A stretch of DNA of 14,187 nt, taken from contig JBEKBO010000118.1 of the NCBI GenBank assembly GCA_050015355.1, positions 1-14,187 on the forward strand. The letters run 5' to 3'. The position numbers were made by a program, and so were the translations under genes. The number at the start of each line of letters is the position of its first letter. The stretch's first letter is position 1. Positions 1 to 6,372 of the stretch are shown here, piece by piece. A model generated the notes under the pieces. The model made no database searches, was not told where the DNA came from, and was given only the letters and a program-made list of their open reading frames with translations. This DNA comes from CAWBRT01 sp050015355 (GTDB taxonomy: Bacteria > Acidobacteriota > Terriglobia > Terriglobales > Acidobacteriaceae).

Positions 1-102
1 GACGTGGCTTCAGTCGAGGTTTACCACCTCCGCTGGGGCCGCATTGGTCGGCTAGAATCAACTGAGTTTCCAAAACCACCCTTGCCCCCGCCTGTTCGTT
101 AG
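1..102 (+). other. Possible 3' end of an upstream gene
   Basis: Frame 1 is open from the window edge to a TAG at 100-102 and would encode about 33 residues ending in a proline-rich tail (PKPPLPPPVR). The other two plus frames close earlier. I see no recognisable domain. A frame this short can be open by chance, so this is only a candidate for the C-terminus of the preceding gene. Confidence 0.2.
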
Positions 103-134
103 CTTATCGACGGATTAGGGGCGCGCTTTTCAGG

Positions 135-163
135 TTGACATCCAACTGCGTTGCTTTTACGAT
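135..163 (+). promoter_or_regulatory. Predicted sigma70-type promoter of the his operon
   Basis: A perfect -35 hexamer TTGACA (135-140) is followed after exactly 17 bases by TACGAT (158-163), which matches four of six positions of TATAAT, including the key first T, second A and last T. Transcription would begin near 168-172, just before the leader peptide ATG at 174. The spacing and the position immediately before the attenuator make this the best promoter candidate in the first 380 bases. It is predicted from sequence only. Confidence 0.65.
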
Positions 164-173
164 CAAACGTGAG

Positions 174-245
174 ATGACTTTGTTTCACCATCATCGCCAC
201 CATCATCACCACGAGATGATCGTGTCGGCGGGGATGTGCGGATAG
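174..245 (+). CDS. hisL: his operon leader peptide
   Basis: A 23-codon ORF, ATG at 174 and TAG at 243-245, encodes MTLF, then HHH-R-HHHHH (His codons at 186-194 and 198-212), then EMIVSAGMCG. Eight of nine consecutive codons around the arginine are His. This is the signature of a histidine attenuator leader peptide, whose translation rate senses charged His-tRNA. The ORF sits between a good promoter and a terminator hairpin, directly upstream of a his operon. No Shine-Dalgarno motif is visible at normal spacing and the predicted transcript start lies only a few bases before the ATG, so translation may be leaderless. The frame is open upstream to an in-frame TTG at 135, but that codon overlaps the -35 box and is less likely as a start. 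The peptide is too short for most automatic gene callers. Confidence 0.85.
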   Translation: MTLFHHHRHHHHHEMIVSAGMCG

Positions 246-270
246 GTCGAAGCAAGTCCTCAGGTTTCTG

Positions 271-307
271 GCCCGCTGATGCGATCAAGCTCAGCGGGCT
301 TTTCTTT
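271..307 (+). terminator. Attenuator terminator hairpin (3:4)
   Basis: GCCCGCTGA (271-279) and TCAGCGGGC (291-299) form a perfect 9-bp stem with an 11-base loop, followed directly by TTTTCTTT (300-307). This is a standard rho-independent terminator. Its place between the leader peptide stop and hisI, and its overlap with the antiterminator, mark it as the attenuator rather than the end of an upstream gene. Confidence 0.85.
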
Positions 308-382
308 GGTGCCGCCGGGCTTTGATCGCCGAACCAGCGCGGGCGGTCCGACAGGACAGCGAGGAAATAAGTTGAGGTGAGA

Positions 383-730
383 ATGGAGACAATCGATTTC
401 GAAAAGATGCAGGGCCTGGCCCCGGCGGTGGTGCAGGACGTCGACAACGGCGAGGTCCTTATGGTGGGATTCATGAACCGGGAAGCGCTCGACAAGACGC
501 TACGAAGCGGCTATGTCACGTTTTTCAGCCGGACGCGCAATCAGCTCTGGACCAAGGGCGAAACCTCCGGCAACCGGCTTCGGCTGATTGCGGCCTCCAC
601 TGATTGCGATCGCGACACGGTGCTGTGCCGGGTGCGAGTGGAGGGCGATGGACTGGTCTGCCACGAGGGCACGCGCTCGTGTTTTACCAAACCGATGTCG
701 TTGCAAGTAGCGCCGGAGGTGCGGAAATGA
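383..730 (+). CDS. hisI: Phosphoribosyl-AMP cyclohydrolase
   Basis: This cytoplasmic enzyme opens the adenine ring of phosphoribosyl-AMP, the third step of histidine synthesis. The 115-residue product carries the family core: VGFMNREAL (28-36), FFSRTRNQLWTKGETSGN (47-64), the metal-binding segment DCDRD (74-78), and cysteines at 75, 93 and 100 (CHEGTRSC) expected to bind zinc. It is the single-domain form: no HisE pyrophosphohydrolase domain follows, and no separate hisE lies in the window. I chose ATG 383, which has GAGG at 374-377. A GTG at 377 in the same frame would add two residues. It is the first gene of the operon and its stop overlaps the hisG start (ATGA, 727-730). Placing hisI first differs from the enterobacterial order, where it is last. 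Confidence 0.95.
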   Translation: METIDFEKMQGLAPAVVQDVDNGEVLMVGFMNREALDKTLRSGYVTFFSRTRNQLWTKGETSGNRLRLIAASTDCDRDTVLCRVRVEGDGLVCHEGTRSCFTKPMSLQVAPEVRK

Positions 731-1596
731 AAATTCGTCTCGGTATTCCCAAAGGCAGCCTGCAGGATGCGACCATTAAGTTGTTTGCCGCCGCCGGCTT
801 CAAAATTTACGCCGATGGACGTTCCTATTTCCCCAGCACGGACGATCCCGAGTTGGAATGCATGCTGATTCGCGCCCAGGAAATGGCCCGCTACGTCGAG
901 CATGGCGCGCTCGATGCCGGGCTCACGGGGCTGGACTGGGTCCAAGAGAGCGGCTTGACCGTGCACACCGTGATTGATCTGAACTATGCCAAGCAGAGTC
1001 GCGGCAAAGTGCGTTGGGTGCTTGCCGTTCCCGAGGAATCGTCGTTCAAAAGCGCCGAAGACCTGGCGGGCAAGACGATCGCGACTGAGTTGGTGGACGT
1101 GACCAAGCGCTACTTCGCCGGCAAGAATGTTCCCGTGCAGGTCGACTTCTCCTGGGGCGCGACGGAAGTGAAGCCGCCGATGCTGGCCGATGCCATCGTT
1201 GAAGTGACCGAGACCGGCAGTTCGCTGAAAGCTAATCGGCTGCGCATTATTGACACCGTGCTGGAGTCGAACACGCAACTGATTGCGAATACCAAATCCT
1301 GGAGCGATCCATGGAAGCGGCAGAAGATCGAAAACATTGCGATGCTGCTGCAAGGCGCAATTTCCGCCCAGGGGCAAGTCGGTCTGATGCTGAACGTTCA
1401 GAGAAAAGATCTGCTGGCCGTGCTGCGGGTTTTGCCGGCACTGAACAGCCCGACCATTTCCAACTTGAGCGATGAGTGCTGGGTGGCGGTGAACACGATT
1501 CTCGACGAGACCACGGTACGCGACGTCATCCCGAAGCTGAAGGCGGCCGGCGGTACGGGCATCGTCGAGTATCCGCTGAATAAGGTGGTGCTCTAA
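727..1596 (+). CDS. hisG: ATP phosphoribosyltransferase, long form
   Basis: This enzyme catalyses the first, committed step of histidine synthesis: condensation of ATP and PRPP to phosphoribosyl-ATP. The 289-residue product starts KIRLGIPKGSLQD and carries the phosphate-binding signature EVTETGSSLKANRL (159-172). Its length and the roughly 80-residue C-terminal extension (ending GTGIVEYPLNKVVL) fit the long form with a C-terminal regulatory domain. That form is normally feedback-inhibited by histidine and needs no HisZ partner; no hisZ is seen. GGAGGT at 715-720 lies six bases before the ATG, and the start overlaps the hisI stop, so the much longer open frame beginning at 604 is not the real gene. 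Enzyme-level feedback would act together with the attenuator upstream. Confidence 0.96.
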   Translation: MKIRLGIPKGSLQDATIKLFAAAGFKIYADGRSYFPSTDDPELECMLIRAQEMARYVEHGALDAGLTGLDWVQESGLTVHTVIDLNYAKQSRGKVRWVLAVPEESSFKSAEDLAGKTIATELVDVTKRYFAGKNVPVQVDFSWGATEVKPPMLADAIVEVTETGSSLKANRLRIIDTVLESNTQLIANTKSWSDPWKRQKIENIAMLLQGAISAQGQVGLMLNVQRKDLLAVLRVLPALNSPTISNLSDECWVAVNTILDETTVRDVIPKLKAAGGTGIVEYPLNKVVL

Positions 1597-2840
1597 TGCG
1601 CGTGCTCGACGGGAGCGAAGCCGCCAGCTACGTGACCGAAAAGCTCGTCTCTCGCGGCTCGACGATCCAGCCGAAGGTGGAACGAACGGTCGCGCAGATC
1701 GTTCGTGACGTTCGTGCGAAGGGCGACGAAGCCCTGCGAAGGTATGCGCAGGAATTGGACGGCCTCGGCGAAGAGGAATCCGTGCTGGTTAGCCGTGAGG
1801 AACTGGAAGCCGCCCGGAGCCAGGTCTCGCCGGAGTTCACGCAAGCCATCGAGCGAGCCGCGCGCAACATCCGCAAGTTTGCGGAGTGGCAAATGCCAAG
1901 GTCGTGGGTGCGGACCATGGAGCCGGGCATCCGCGTGGGACAGAGGGTGGAACCGGTCGCATCGGTTGGCTGCTACGTTCCCGGCGGGCGGTATCCACTG
2001 CCTTCGTCCGTGCTCATGACGGTGATTCCCGCGCAGGTTGCGGGTGTCAGGCGCATTCAGGTGGCGTCCCCTCGCCCCGCGCCCGAGACGCTCGCGGCTG
2101 CCGCCATGCTCGGCGTGGAGAGCTTCTATCGCATTGGCGGCGCGCAGGCGGTGGCTGCTTTTGCCTATGGCACAGATTCCGTACCGCGAGTCGCCAAAAT
2201 TGTTGGCCCGGGCAACAGCTATGTGACGGCGGCGAAGAAGATGGTGGCTTTCGACTGCTCGATCGATATGCTTGCAGGTCCCACCGAAGCGATCGTCTTT
2301 GCCGACCGCGGCAATGCCGAGTTTTTCGCTTCCGACCTGGTGGCGCAGGCGGAGCACGATCCGGAAACGCTGCCGATTTTCGTGACTACCAACTTACGGC
2401 TGGCCCAGGAGGTCGCAAAAGCGGCCATGGCGATGGCGGCGGAGAATCCAATCGCGTGCAAATCGCTGAGTGAAAACGGGGTCGCACTGGTCGCAAGGGC
2501 CGCGGACGAGGCTTTCGTCTGGATCAATGCCATCGCCGCCGAGCACCTGACCGTGGATGCGGCCAATGTACACAGGGTCTTCGATGCCGGATCGGTTTTC
2601 GTCGGAGAATACTCGCCGCAATCGCTGGGGGACTATGCCTCCGGGCCGAACCATGTGCTGCCAACCGGGGGCGTGGCGCGCTATCGAGGCGGCTTGAGCG
2701 TAATGGATTACGTCAAGATCATCAGCGTGCAGCAGGTTTCGAAATCGGGACTGAAGCGGATAGGTCCGGCAGTGGCGCTGCTGGCCGAAGCGGAAGGCTT
2801 AAGGGCGCACGCCGAGTCCGTCCGAGTGAGGATGAAGTGA
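1596..2840 (+). CDS. hisD: Histidinol dehydrogenase
   Basis: This zinc enzyme performs the last two steps of the pathway, oxidising histidinol to histidine with two NAD. The 414-residue product has GCYVPGGRYPLPSSVLM, GPGNSYVTAAK and DMLAGPTEA blocks. Residues matching the known active site are Q251 and H254 (QAEHD), the catalytic pair E316-H317 (AEHLTVDA), D346 (GDYASG) and H405 near the C-terminus. All expected zinc ligands are present, so the enzyme should be active. Its ATG shares one base with the hisG stop (TAATG). The last nine codons and stop region are almost exactly repeated 71 bases downstream, ahead of hisC. Confidence 0.96.
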   Translation: MRVLDGSEAASYVTEKLVSRGSTIQPKVERTVAQIVRDVRAKGDEALRRYAQELDGLGEEESVLVSREELEAARSQVSPEFTQAIERAARNIRKFAEWQMPRSWVRTMEPGIRVGQRVEPVASVGCYVPGGRYPLPSSVLMTVIPAQVAGVRRIQVASPRPAPETLAAAAMLGVESFYRIGGAQAVAAFAYGTDSVPRVAKIVGPGNSYVTAAKKMVAFDCSIDMLAGPTEAIVFADRGNAEFFASDLVAQAEHDPETLPIFVTTNLRLAQEVAKAAMAMAAENPIACKSLSENGVALVARAADEAFVWINAIAAEHLTVDAANVHRVFDAGSVFVGEYSPQSLGDYASGPNHVLPTGGVARYRGGLSVMDYVKIISVQQVSKSGLKRIGPAVALLAEAEGLRAHAESVRVRMK

Positions 2841-2910
2841 CAACTTATTGCGGATGCGAAATGTGAACGGGGCGCGGACATGCCGAGTCCGTCCGAGTGA
2901 GGATAAAGTG
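2811..2910 (+). repeat. 29-bp direct duplication at the hisD/hisC junction
   Basis: Bases 2811-2839, the end of hisD, recur at 2882-2910 with one difference (GGATGAAG becomes GGATAAAG); the unit spacing is 71 bases. The second copy ends three bases before the hisC start and contains GAGGA (2899-2903), which serves as the hisC ribosome binding site at nine-base spacing. The 42 bases between copies show no recognisable content apart from a six-codon ORF (2880-2900). The pattern suggests a small local duplication. Confidence 0.85.
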
Positions 2911-2912
2911 CA

Positions 2913-4019
2913 ATGCTGAACGCACGAGCAGTTGTGCAGAACCTGAAGGAGTATCACCCGCCGTTGGGACGGCGCGAAGGGCTGCGCCTCGATTTCAACG
3001 AAAATGTCGGCGGATGCTCGCCGCGTGTATTGCGGGTGCTGGCCTCCATTTCCACCGAAGTGCTCAACAAGTATCCGGAGCGGGAAGTAGGCGAGCTGGC
3101 GGTGGCCGGCTTTCTCGGAGTCGCACTCGACCGGCTGCTGCTCACCAACGGCGTGGACGAAGCGATTCATCTGCTCTGCGAAACTTACCTCGAGCCCGGC
3201 GACGAAGCGCTGATCGTGGTGCCGACGTTTTCGCTCTACGAAATTTACGCGCTGGCGACGGGCGCAAAAGTCGTCAACGTGCAAGCCGGGGAGGATTTCG
3301 CATTTCCGGCCCGCAAGGTTTTGCGGGCAATCACTCCGGCAACCAAGTTGATCGCGCTGGCGACTCCTAACAATCCGACTGGCGCGGTAGCCTCGCGTCA
3401 GGATCTGTTGGCGATTGCCGCTGCCGCTCCCAATGCGGCGTTGCTGGTGGATGAAGCCTACTGGGATTTTCACGGCGAGACGCTCCTCGACCAGGTCGGA
3501 ACGGTGCCGAACCTGTTCATCGCGCGAACCTTTTCCAAGGCGTTCGGGCTGGCCGGGTTCCGCGTCGGCGTGCTGATTGGCGACGCGCCGCAGATGAAGA
3601 TGGTGCGCCGCGTGGGCTCACCCTATAACGTCAACGGAGTGGCGCTGGCTTGCCTGACCGAAGCGCTCACCGACCGGGAGTTCATCACCAGCTACGTCAG
3701 CCAGGTGCGGGAAGGACGGGCGCGCCTCGAGCAGTTCTATGGCGAACGAAACATTCCCTTCTGGCCGAGTCGCGCCAATTTCGTGCTCGCCTATTTTGGC
3801 GATTACCGCAAGCCTTTGGTGGAGGAGATGCGGCGCCGCGGCATCCTGGTGCGCGACCGCAACAGCGATCCGGGCTGTGCCGGATGCGTTCGCATCACTG
3901 TGGGCACGCGCCCGCAGACGGACCGGCTGCTGCGTGAGCTGAGCGGAGCTTTCGAGGCCGTAGGCTTTAAGCCGCAGCCCCGTATGAGCTTGGCGAATTC
4001 CGGAGAGGTGCGGCGATGA
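2913..4019 (+). CDS. hisC: Histidinol-phosphate aminotransferase
   Basis: This PLP-dependent class I/II aminotransferase converts imidazole acetol-phosphate and glutamate to histidinol-phosphate. The 368-residue product shows the substrate-arm motif LDFNENVGG near the N-terminus, TPNNPTG (151-157), VDEAYWDF with D180 contacting the PLP nitrogen, and the Schiff-base lysine K209 in TFSKAFGLAGFRVG. The C-terminus carries an extra tail of about 15 residues (PQPRMSLANSGEVRR) beyond the usual fold. The ATG at 2913 is preceded by GAGGA in the duplicated segment. Its stop (4017-4019) overlaps the ATG of the small ORF at 4016. Confidence 0.95.
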   Translation: MLNARAVVQNLKEYHPPLGRREGLRLDFNENVGGCSPRVLRVLASISTEVLNKYPEREVGELAVAGFLGVALDRLLLTNGVDEAIHLLCETYLEPGDEALIVVPTFSLYEIYALATGAKVVNVQAGEDFAFPARKVLRAITPATKLIALATPNNPTGAVASRQDLLAIAAAAPNAALLVDEAYWDFHGETLLDQVGTVPNLFIARTFSKAFGLAGFRVGVLIGDAPQMKMVRRVGSPYNVNGVALACLTEALTDREFITSYVSQVREGRARLEQFYGERNIPFWPSRANFVLAYFGDYRKPLVEEMRRRGILVRDRNSDPGCAGCVRITVGTRPQTDRLLRELSGAFEAVGFKPQPRMSLANSGEVRR

Positions 4020-4159
4020 GACAGGAGAGCCCCCGGCTAAAAAACTCGCTCCCCACAACCGCCAACCGTGCTTCTCCAAAGAGCTCTCGGCGCGCACGGC
4101 TGAACTGGTTACGCAATCCGTTAACAACCGCAAGTAGCCAGGGTGAGGTGCTCGTATGA
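4016..4159 (+). CDS. Small ORF bridging hisC and hisB
   Basis: A 47-codon ORF fills the hisC-hisB gap. Its ATG overlaps the hisC stop (ATGA, 4016-4019) and its stop overlaps the hisB start (ATGA, 4156-4159). GGAGAGG (4003-4009) lies six bases ahead of its ATG, a proper ribosome binding site. The predicted peptide is basic and rich in Ser, Arg and Thr (MRQESPRLKNSLPTTA at the start) with no domain I recognise, so it may have no function as a protein. Coupling at both ends suggests it is at least translated, which would keep ribosomes on the message between hisC and hisB and prevent polarity. It could also be chance in decaying sequence. Confidence 0.4.
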   Translation: MRQESPRLKNSLPTTANRASPKSSRRARLNWLRNPLTTASSQGEVLV

Positions 4160-4743
4160 GAAGCGCACGGCTGGAGCGCAAGACGAATGAAACCGACATA
4201 CGGCTGCTGCTGAAGATCGACGGCCGCGGCACATACAAAGTTGCGACCGGCATTCGATTTTTCGATCACATGCTGGAACTGTTTGCCCGGCACGGCGGTT
4301 TCGATCTCGAGCTCTCCTGCAAGGGCGATCTCGATGTCGATCAGCACCACACGGTGGAAGACGTCGGCATCGCCCTCGGCGAAGCCTTCGAACGCGCGCT
4401 GGGAGATAAGAAGGGAATCCTGCGCGCGGGGTACTTCCTGATGCCGATGGATGAGACCCTGGGATTAGCCGCAGTCGATTTTGGCGGGCGCACGGCGGCG
4501 GTCGTGGAACCGAACGTCAAGGTCAGGTACGTGGGCGATTTGCAGTCGGAGCTGGTGTTCGATTTCTTCGAGGGCTTCGCGCGCGGCGCCCGTGCCAACG
4601 TGCATCTGAAGGTGCTCTACGGGCGCTCGAATCACCACAAAATCGAGGCGCTGTTCAAGGCCTTCGCCCGGGCGTTGCGCGTGGCCTGCTCGAAAGACAA
4701 GCGGCTGGCAAAGATGCTTCCCAGTACGAAGGGGTTGTTGTGA
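4156..4743 (+). CDS. hisB: Imidazoleglycerol-phosphate dehydratase
   Basis: This manganese enzyme dehydrates imidazole glycerol phosphate to imidazole acetol-phosphate. The 195-residue product is the monofunctional form with no histidinol-phosphatase domain. It has two pseudo-repeats with paired His ligands: RFFDHMLELFARHGGFDL then DQHHTVEDVGIALGEAF, and later GRSNHHKIEALFKAFARAL. MPMDETL and DFGGR are also in place. GAGG at 4145-4148 lies seven bases before the ATG. Because the phosphatase domain is absent, histidinol-phosphate must be hydrolysed by a separate enzyme (HisN type or PHP type) encoded elsewhere. Confidence 0.96.
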   Translation: MRSARLERKTNETDIRLLLKIDGRGTYKVATGIRFFDHMLELFARHGGFDLELSCKGDLDVDQHHTVEDVGIALGEAFERALGDKKGILRAGYFLMPMDETLGLAAVDFGGRTAAVVEPNVKVRYVGDLQSELVFDFFEGFARGARANVHLKVLYGRSNHHKIEALFKAFARALRVACSKDKRLAKMLPSTKGLL

Positions 4744-4801
4744 TGGATGGAGCGTCGCGCATTTGGGGTCGCGTCCCGAAAGTTCGCGCCAACCCTTTGA
4801 A

Positions 4802-4958
4802 GTGTCATTCTGAGTGAGCGAAGCGAACGAAGTTGAGGCGTTGAGGCGGCGTCTGAGCCGCCTGCCGAAATCCTGAGTGAAGCGAAGGAACTCGGAAGCA
4901 CAGAGCGGCGCAGGGTGGGGCAGTTTTCATAGACCCTTCGCTTCGCTCAGGGTGACAC
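4802..4958 (+). repeat. REPIN/MITE-like palindromic repeat inside the his operon
   Basis: The hisB-hisH gap (4744-5008) holds a left end GTGTCATTCTGAGTGAGCGA (4802-4821) and a right end CTTCGCTTCGCTCAGGGTGA (4936-4955, continuing CAC), which is roughly its inverse complement. A further internal copy of the core, TCCTGAGTGAAGCGAAGGAA, lies at 4871-4890. Inverted terminal copies around a short core are the layout of REPINs or miniature inverted-repeat elements. The same end type recurs at 7084-7225. No transposase is encoded. Confidence 0.7.
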
Positions 4959-5008
4959 CCTGAAACTTATGCAGCGAACTTACGGGACAGTACATTGGAG
5001 AGAGCCAA

Positions 5009-5608
5009 GTGATCATTACCATTATCGACTACAAGGCCGGCAACATCGGCTCGGTGCAGAAGGCGGTTCGCCAGCTCGGCTACGAAGCGCTCATGACCGA
5101 AGATCCGGACGTGATTCGCAAGGCCGCGCGCATTCTTCTGCCCGGCGTCGGACACTTCAGCGCCACGCGCCGGCTGAACGAGTCGGGCATGCGGCCGGCG
5201 ATTGAGGAAGCGATTGCCCGCGGCACTCCTTTCATGGGCATTTGCGTCGGGCTGCAATGGATGTTCGAGGGCTCCACGGAAGCGCCGGGCGTCAGCGGAC
5301 TGGGCTGCTTCCGCGGCTGCTGCGACCGCTTTCACACCGATCTCAAGGTGCCGCACGTGGGCTGGAACAGTTTGCGGCGCACCGGCGATTCGCAACTGCT
5401 GAAGGGCGTCCCCGGCGAAGCGTTTGTCTACTTCACGCATTCGTATCGCGCGCCCGTGGTGGACGGCGTGATTGCGACGACGACCTACGGCGAGGAATTT
5501 GGATCGATGGTGGAACGCGGCAACGTTTTCGGCGTGCAGTTCCACCCGGAAAAGTCGGGAGAAGCAGGCTTGCGCATTCTGAAAAATTTCTGTGAGGTGG
5601 CATGCTGA
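5009..5608 (+). CDS. hisH: Imidazole glycerol phosphate synthase, glutaminase subunit
   Basis: This class I glutamine amidotransferase releases ammonia that is channelled to HisF for imidazole ring closure. The 199-residue product has the nucleophile elbow GICVGLQWMFEG with catalytic C79, and the partner residues H179 and E181 in QFHPEKSG. It starts at GTG 5009 with GGAG (4997-5000) eight bases upstream; the N-terminus IITIIDYKAGNIGSV fits HisH. Its last seven bases overlap the hisF start, consistent with one-to-one production of the two subunits. Confidence 0.95.
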   Translation: MIITIIDYKAGNIGSVQKAVRQLGYEALMTEDPDVIRKAARILLPGVGHFSATRRLNESGMRPAIEEAIARGTPFMGICVGLQWMFEGSTEAPGVSGLGCFRGCCDRFHTDLKVPHVGWNSLRRTGDSQLLKGVPGEAFVYFTHSYRAPVVDGVIATTTYGEEFGSMVERGNVFGVQFHPEKSGEAGLRILKNFCEVAC

Positions 5609-6372
5609 CCAAACGCATTATTGCCTGCCTGGACGTGACCAACGGTCGCGTGGTCAAGGGCGTGCAGTTCCTCGATCTGCGCGATGCCGGCGATCCGGCG
5701 GAGTTGGCGCGGCGCCACGCCGAGAGCGGCGCCGATGAAGTCGTGCTGCTCGACATCACGGCGACGCACGAGTCGCGGCCCATCCTGATCGACGCCGTAC
5801 GGCGCGCGGCGCGCGAGTTGTTCGTCCCGTTCACCGTCGGCGGAGGAGTGCGCACGCTGGCCGATGCCGCCGTGCTGTTTGAGGCCGGCGCCGATAAGAT
5901 CACCATGAACTCGGCGGCGGTACGCACGCCCGAGCTGATTACAGAGGTGGCCGAACGCTTCGGCTCGCAGGCGGTCGTGGTCGCCATCGATGCCAAACGC
6001 GGCGAAACTCCGGTCGAGGAAGCCGAGGTGTACGTCTCCGGAGGCCGCATTCCAACCGGACTCAAGATTCTGAACTGGGCGCGCGAAGTGGAGAGGCGCG
6101 GCGCGGGCGAGATCCTGCTGACTTCCATGGACCGCGACGGCACGCAGATCGGTTTCGATTGCCCGCTGACGGCGGCGGCGGCGCGCGCGGTTTCCATTCC
6201 GGTGATTGCCTCCGGCGGCGCGGGAAACGGCGAACACTTCGTTGATGTTTTCAAGGCCGGCTGTGCCGATGCCGCATTGGCCGCCTCGATTTTTCACTTC
6301 GGCATTCACGATGTTCGCGAGCTCAAGCGGTTATTGCAGGAGAATGGCATTCCCATGAGGCTTCCATGCTGA
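5602..6372 (+). CDS. hisF: Imidazole glycerol phosphate synthase, cyclase subunit
   Basis: This TIM-barrel enzyme uses ammonia from HisH to convert PRFAR to imidazole glycerol phosphate and AICAR. The 256-residue product starts LTKRIIACLDVTNGRVVKGV, with catalytic D11, and has the second catalytic aspartate D130 in VAIDAKR. Phosphate-binding loops FTVGGGVRTLADA and VIASGGAGNGEHF are intact. AICAR links the pathway to purine synthesis. It overlaps hisH by seven bases (ATGCTGA) and hisA by an identical seven-base ATGCTGA. Confidence 0.96.
   Translation: MLTKRIIACLDVTNGRVVKGVQFLDLRDAGDPAELARRHAESGADEVVLLDITATHESRPILIDAVRRAARELFVPFTVGGGVRTLADAAVLFEAGADKITMNSAAVRTPELITEVAERFGSQAVVVAIDAKRGETPVEEAEVYVSGGRIPTGLKILNWAREVERRGAGEILLTSMDRDGTQIGFDCPLTAAAARAVSIPVIASGGAGNGEHFVDVFKAGCADAALAASIFHFGIHDVRELKRLLQENGIPMRLPC

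Larger units (their letters stand above)
174..307 (+). promoter_or_regulatory. his operon transcription attenuator (leader RNA)
   Basis: Two mutually exclusive structures can be drawn by eye. Bases 217-232 pair with 272-287 as 16 continuous base pairs (13 Watson-Crick, 3 G-U), the 2:3 antiterminator. Bases 271-279 pair with 291-299 as the 3:4 terminator. They share 272-279. A possible 1:2 pairing is ATCATC (202-207) with GATGAT (215-220). In the classical model, a ribosome stalled on the His codons (186-212) leaves segment 2 free, the antiterminator forms and the operon is read. A ribosome reaching the stop at 243 covers segment 2 and lets the terminator form. The mechanism is known from enterobacterial his operons; applying it here is inference from the matching layout. 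Confidence 0.8.

Noticed and set aside
186..212. His codon run resembling an artificial His-tag from a vector
   Set aside because: It is interrupted by Arg, sits in a natural promoter-leader-terminator layout directly before a his operon, and no vector sequence surrounds it.
604..726. Upstream extension of hisG to 604
   Set aside because: It would overlap most of the hisI 3' half; ATG 727 has GGAGGT at correct spacing and the family N-terminus begins there.
5485..6309. 274-residue minus-strand frame across hisF
   Set aside because: Antisense shadow of hisH/hisF with no recognisable domain; both plus-strand genes have full catalytic motifs.
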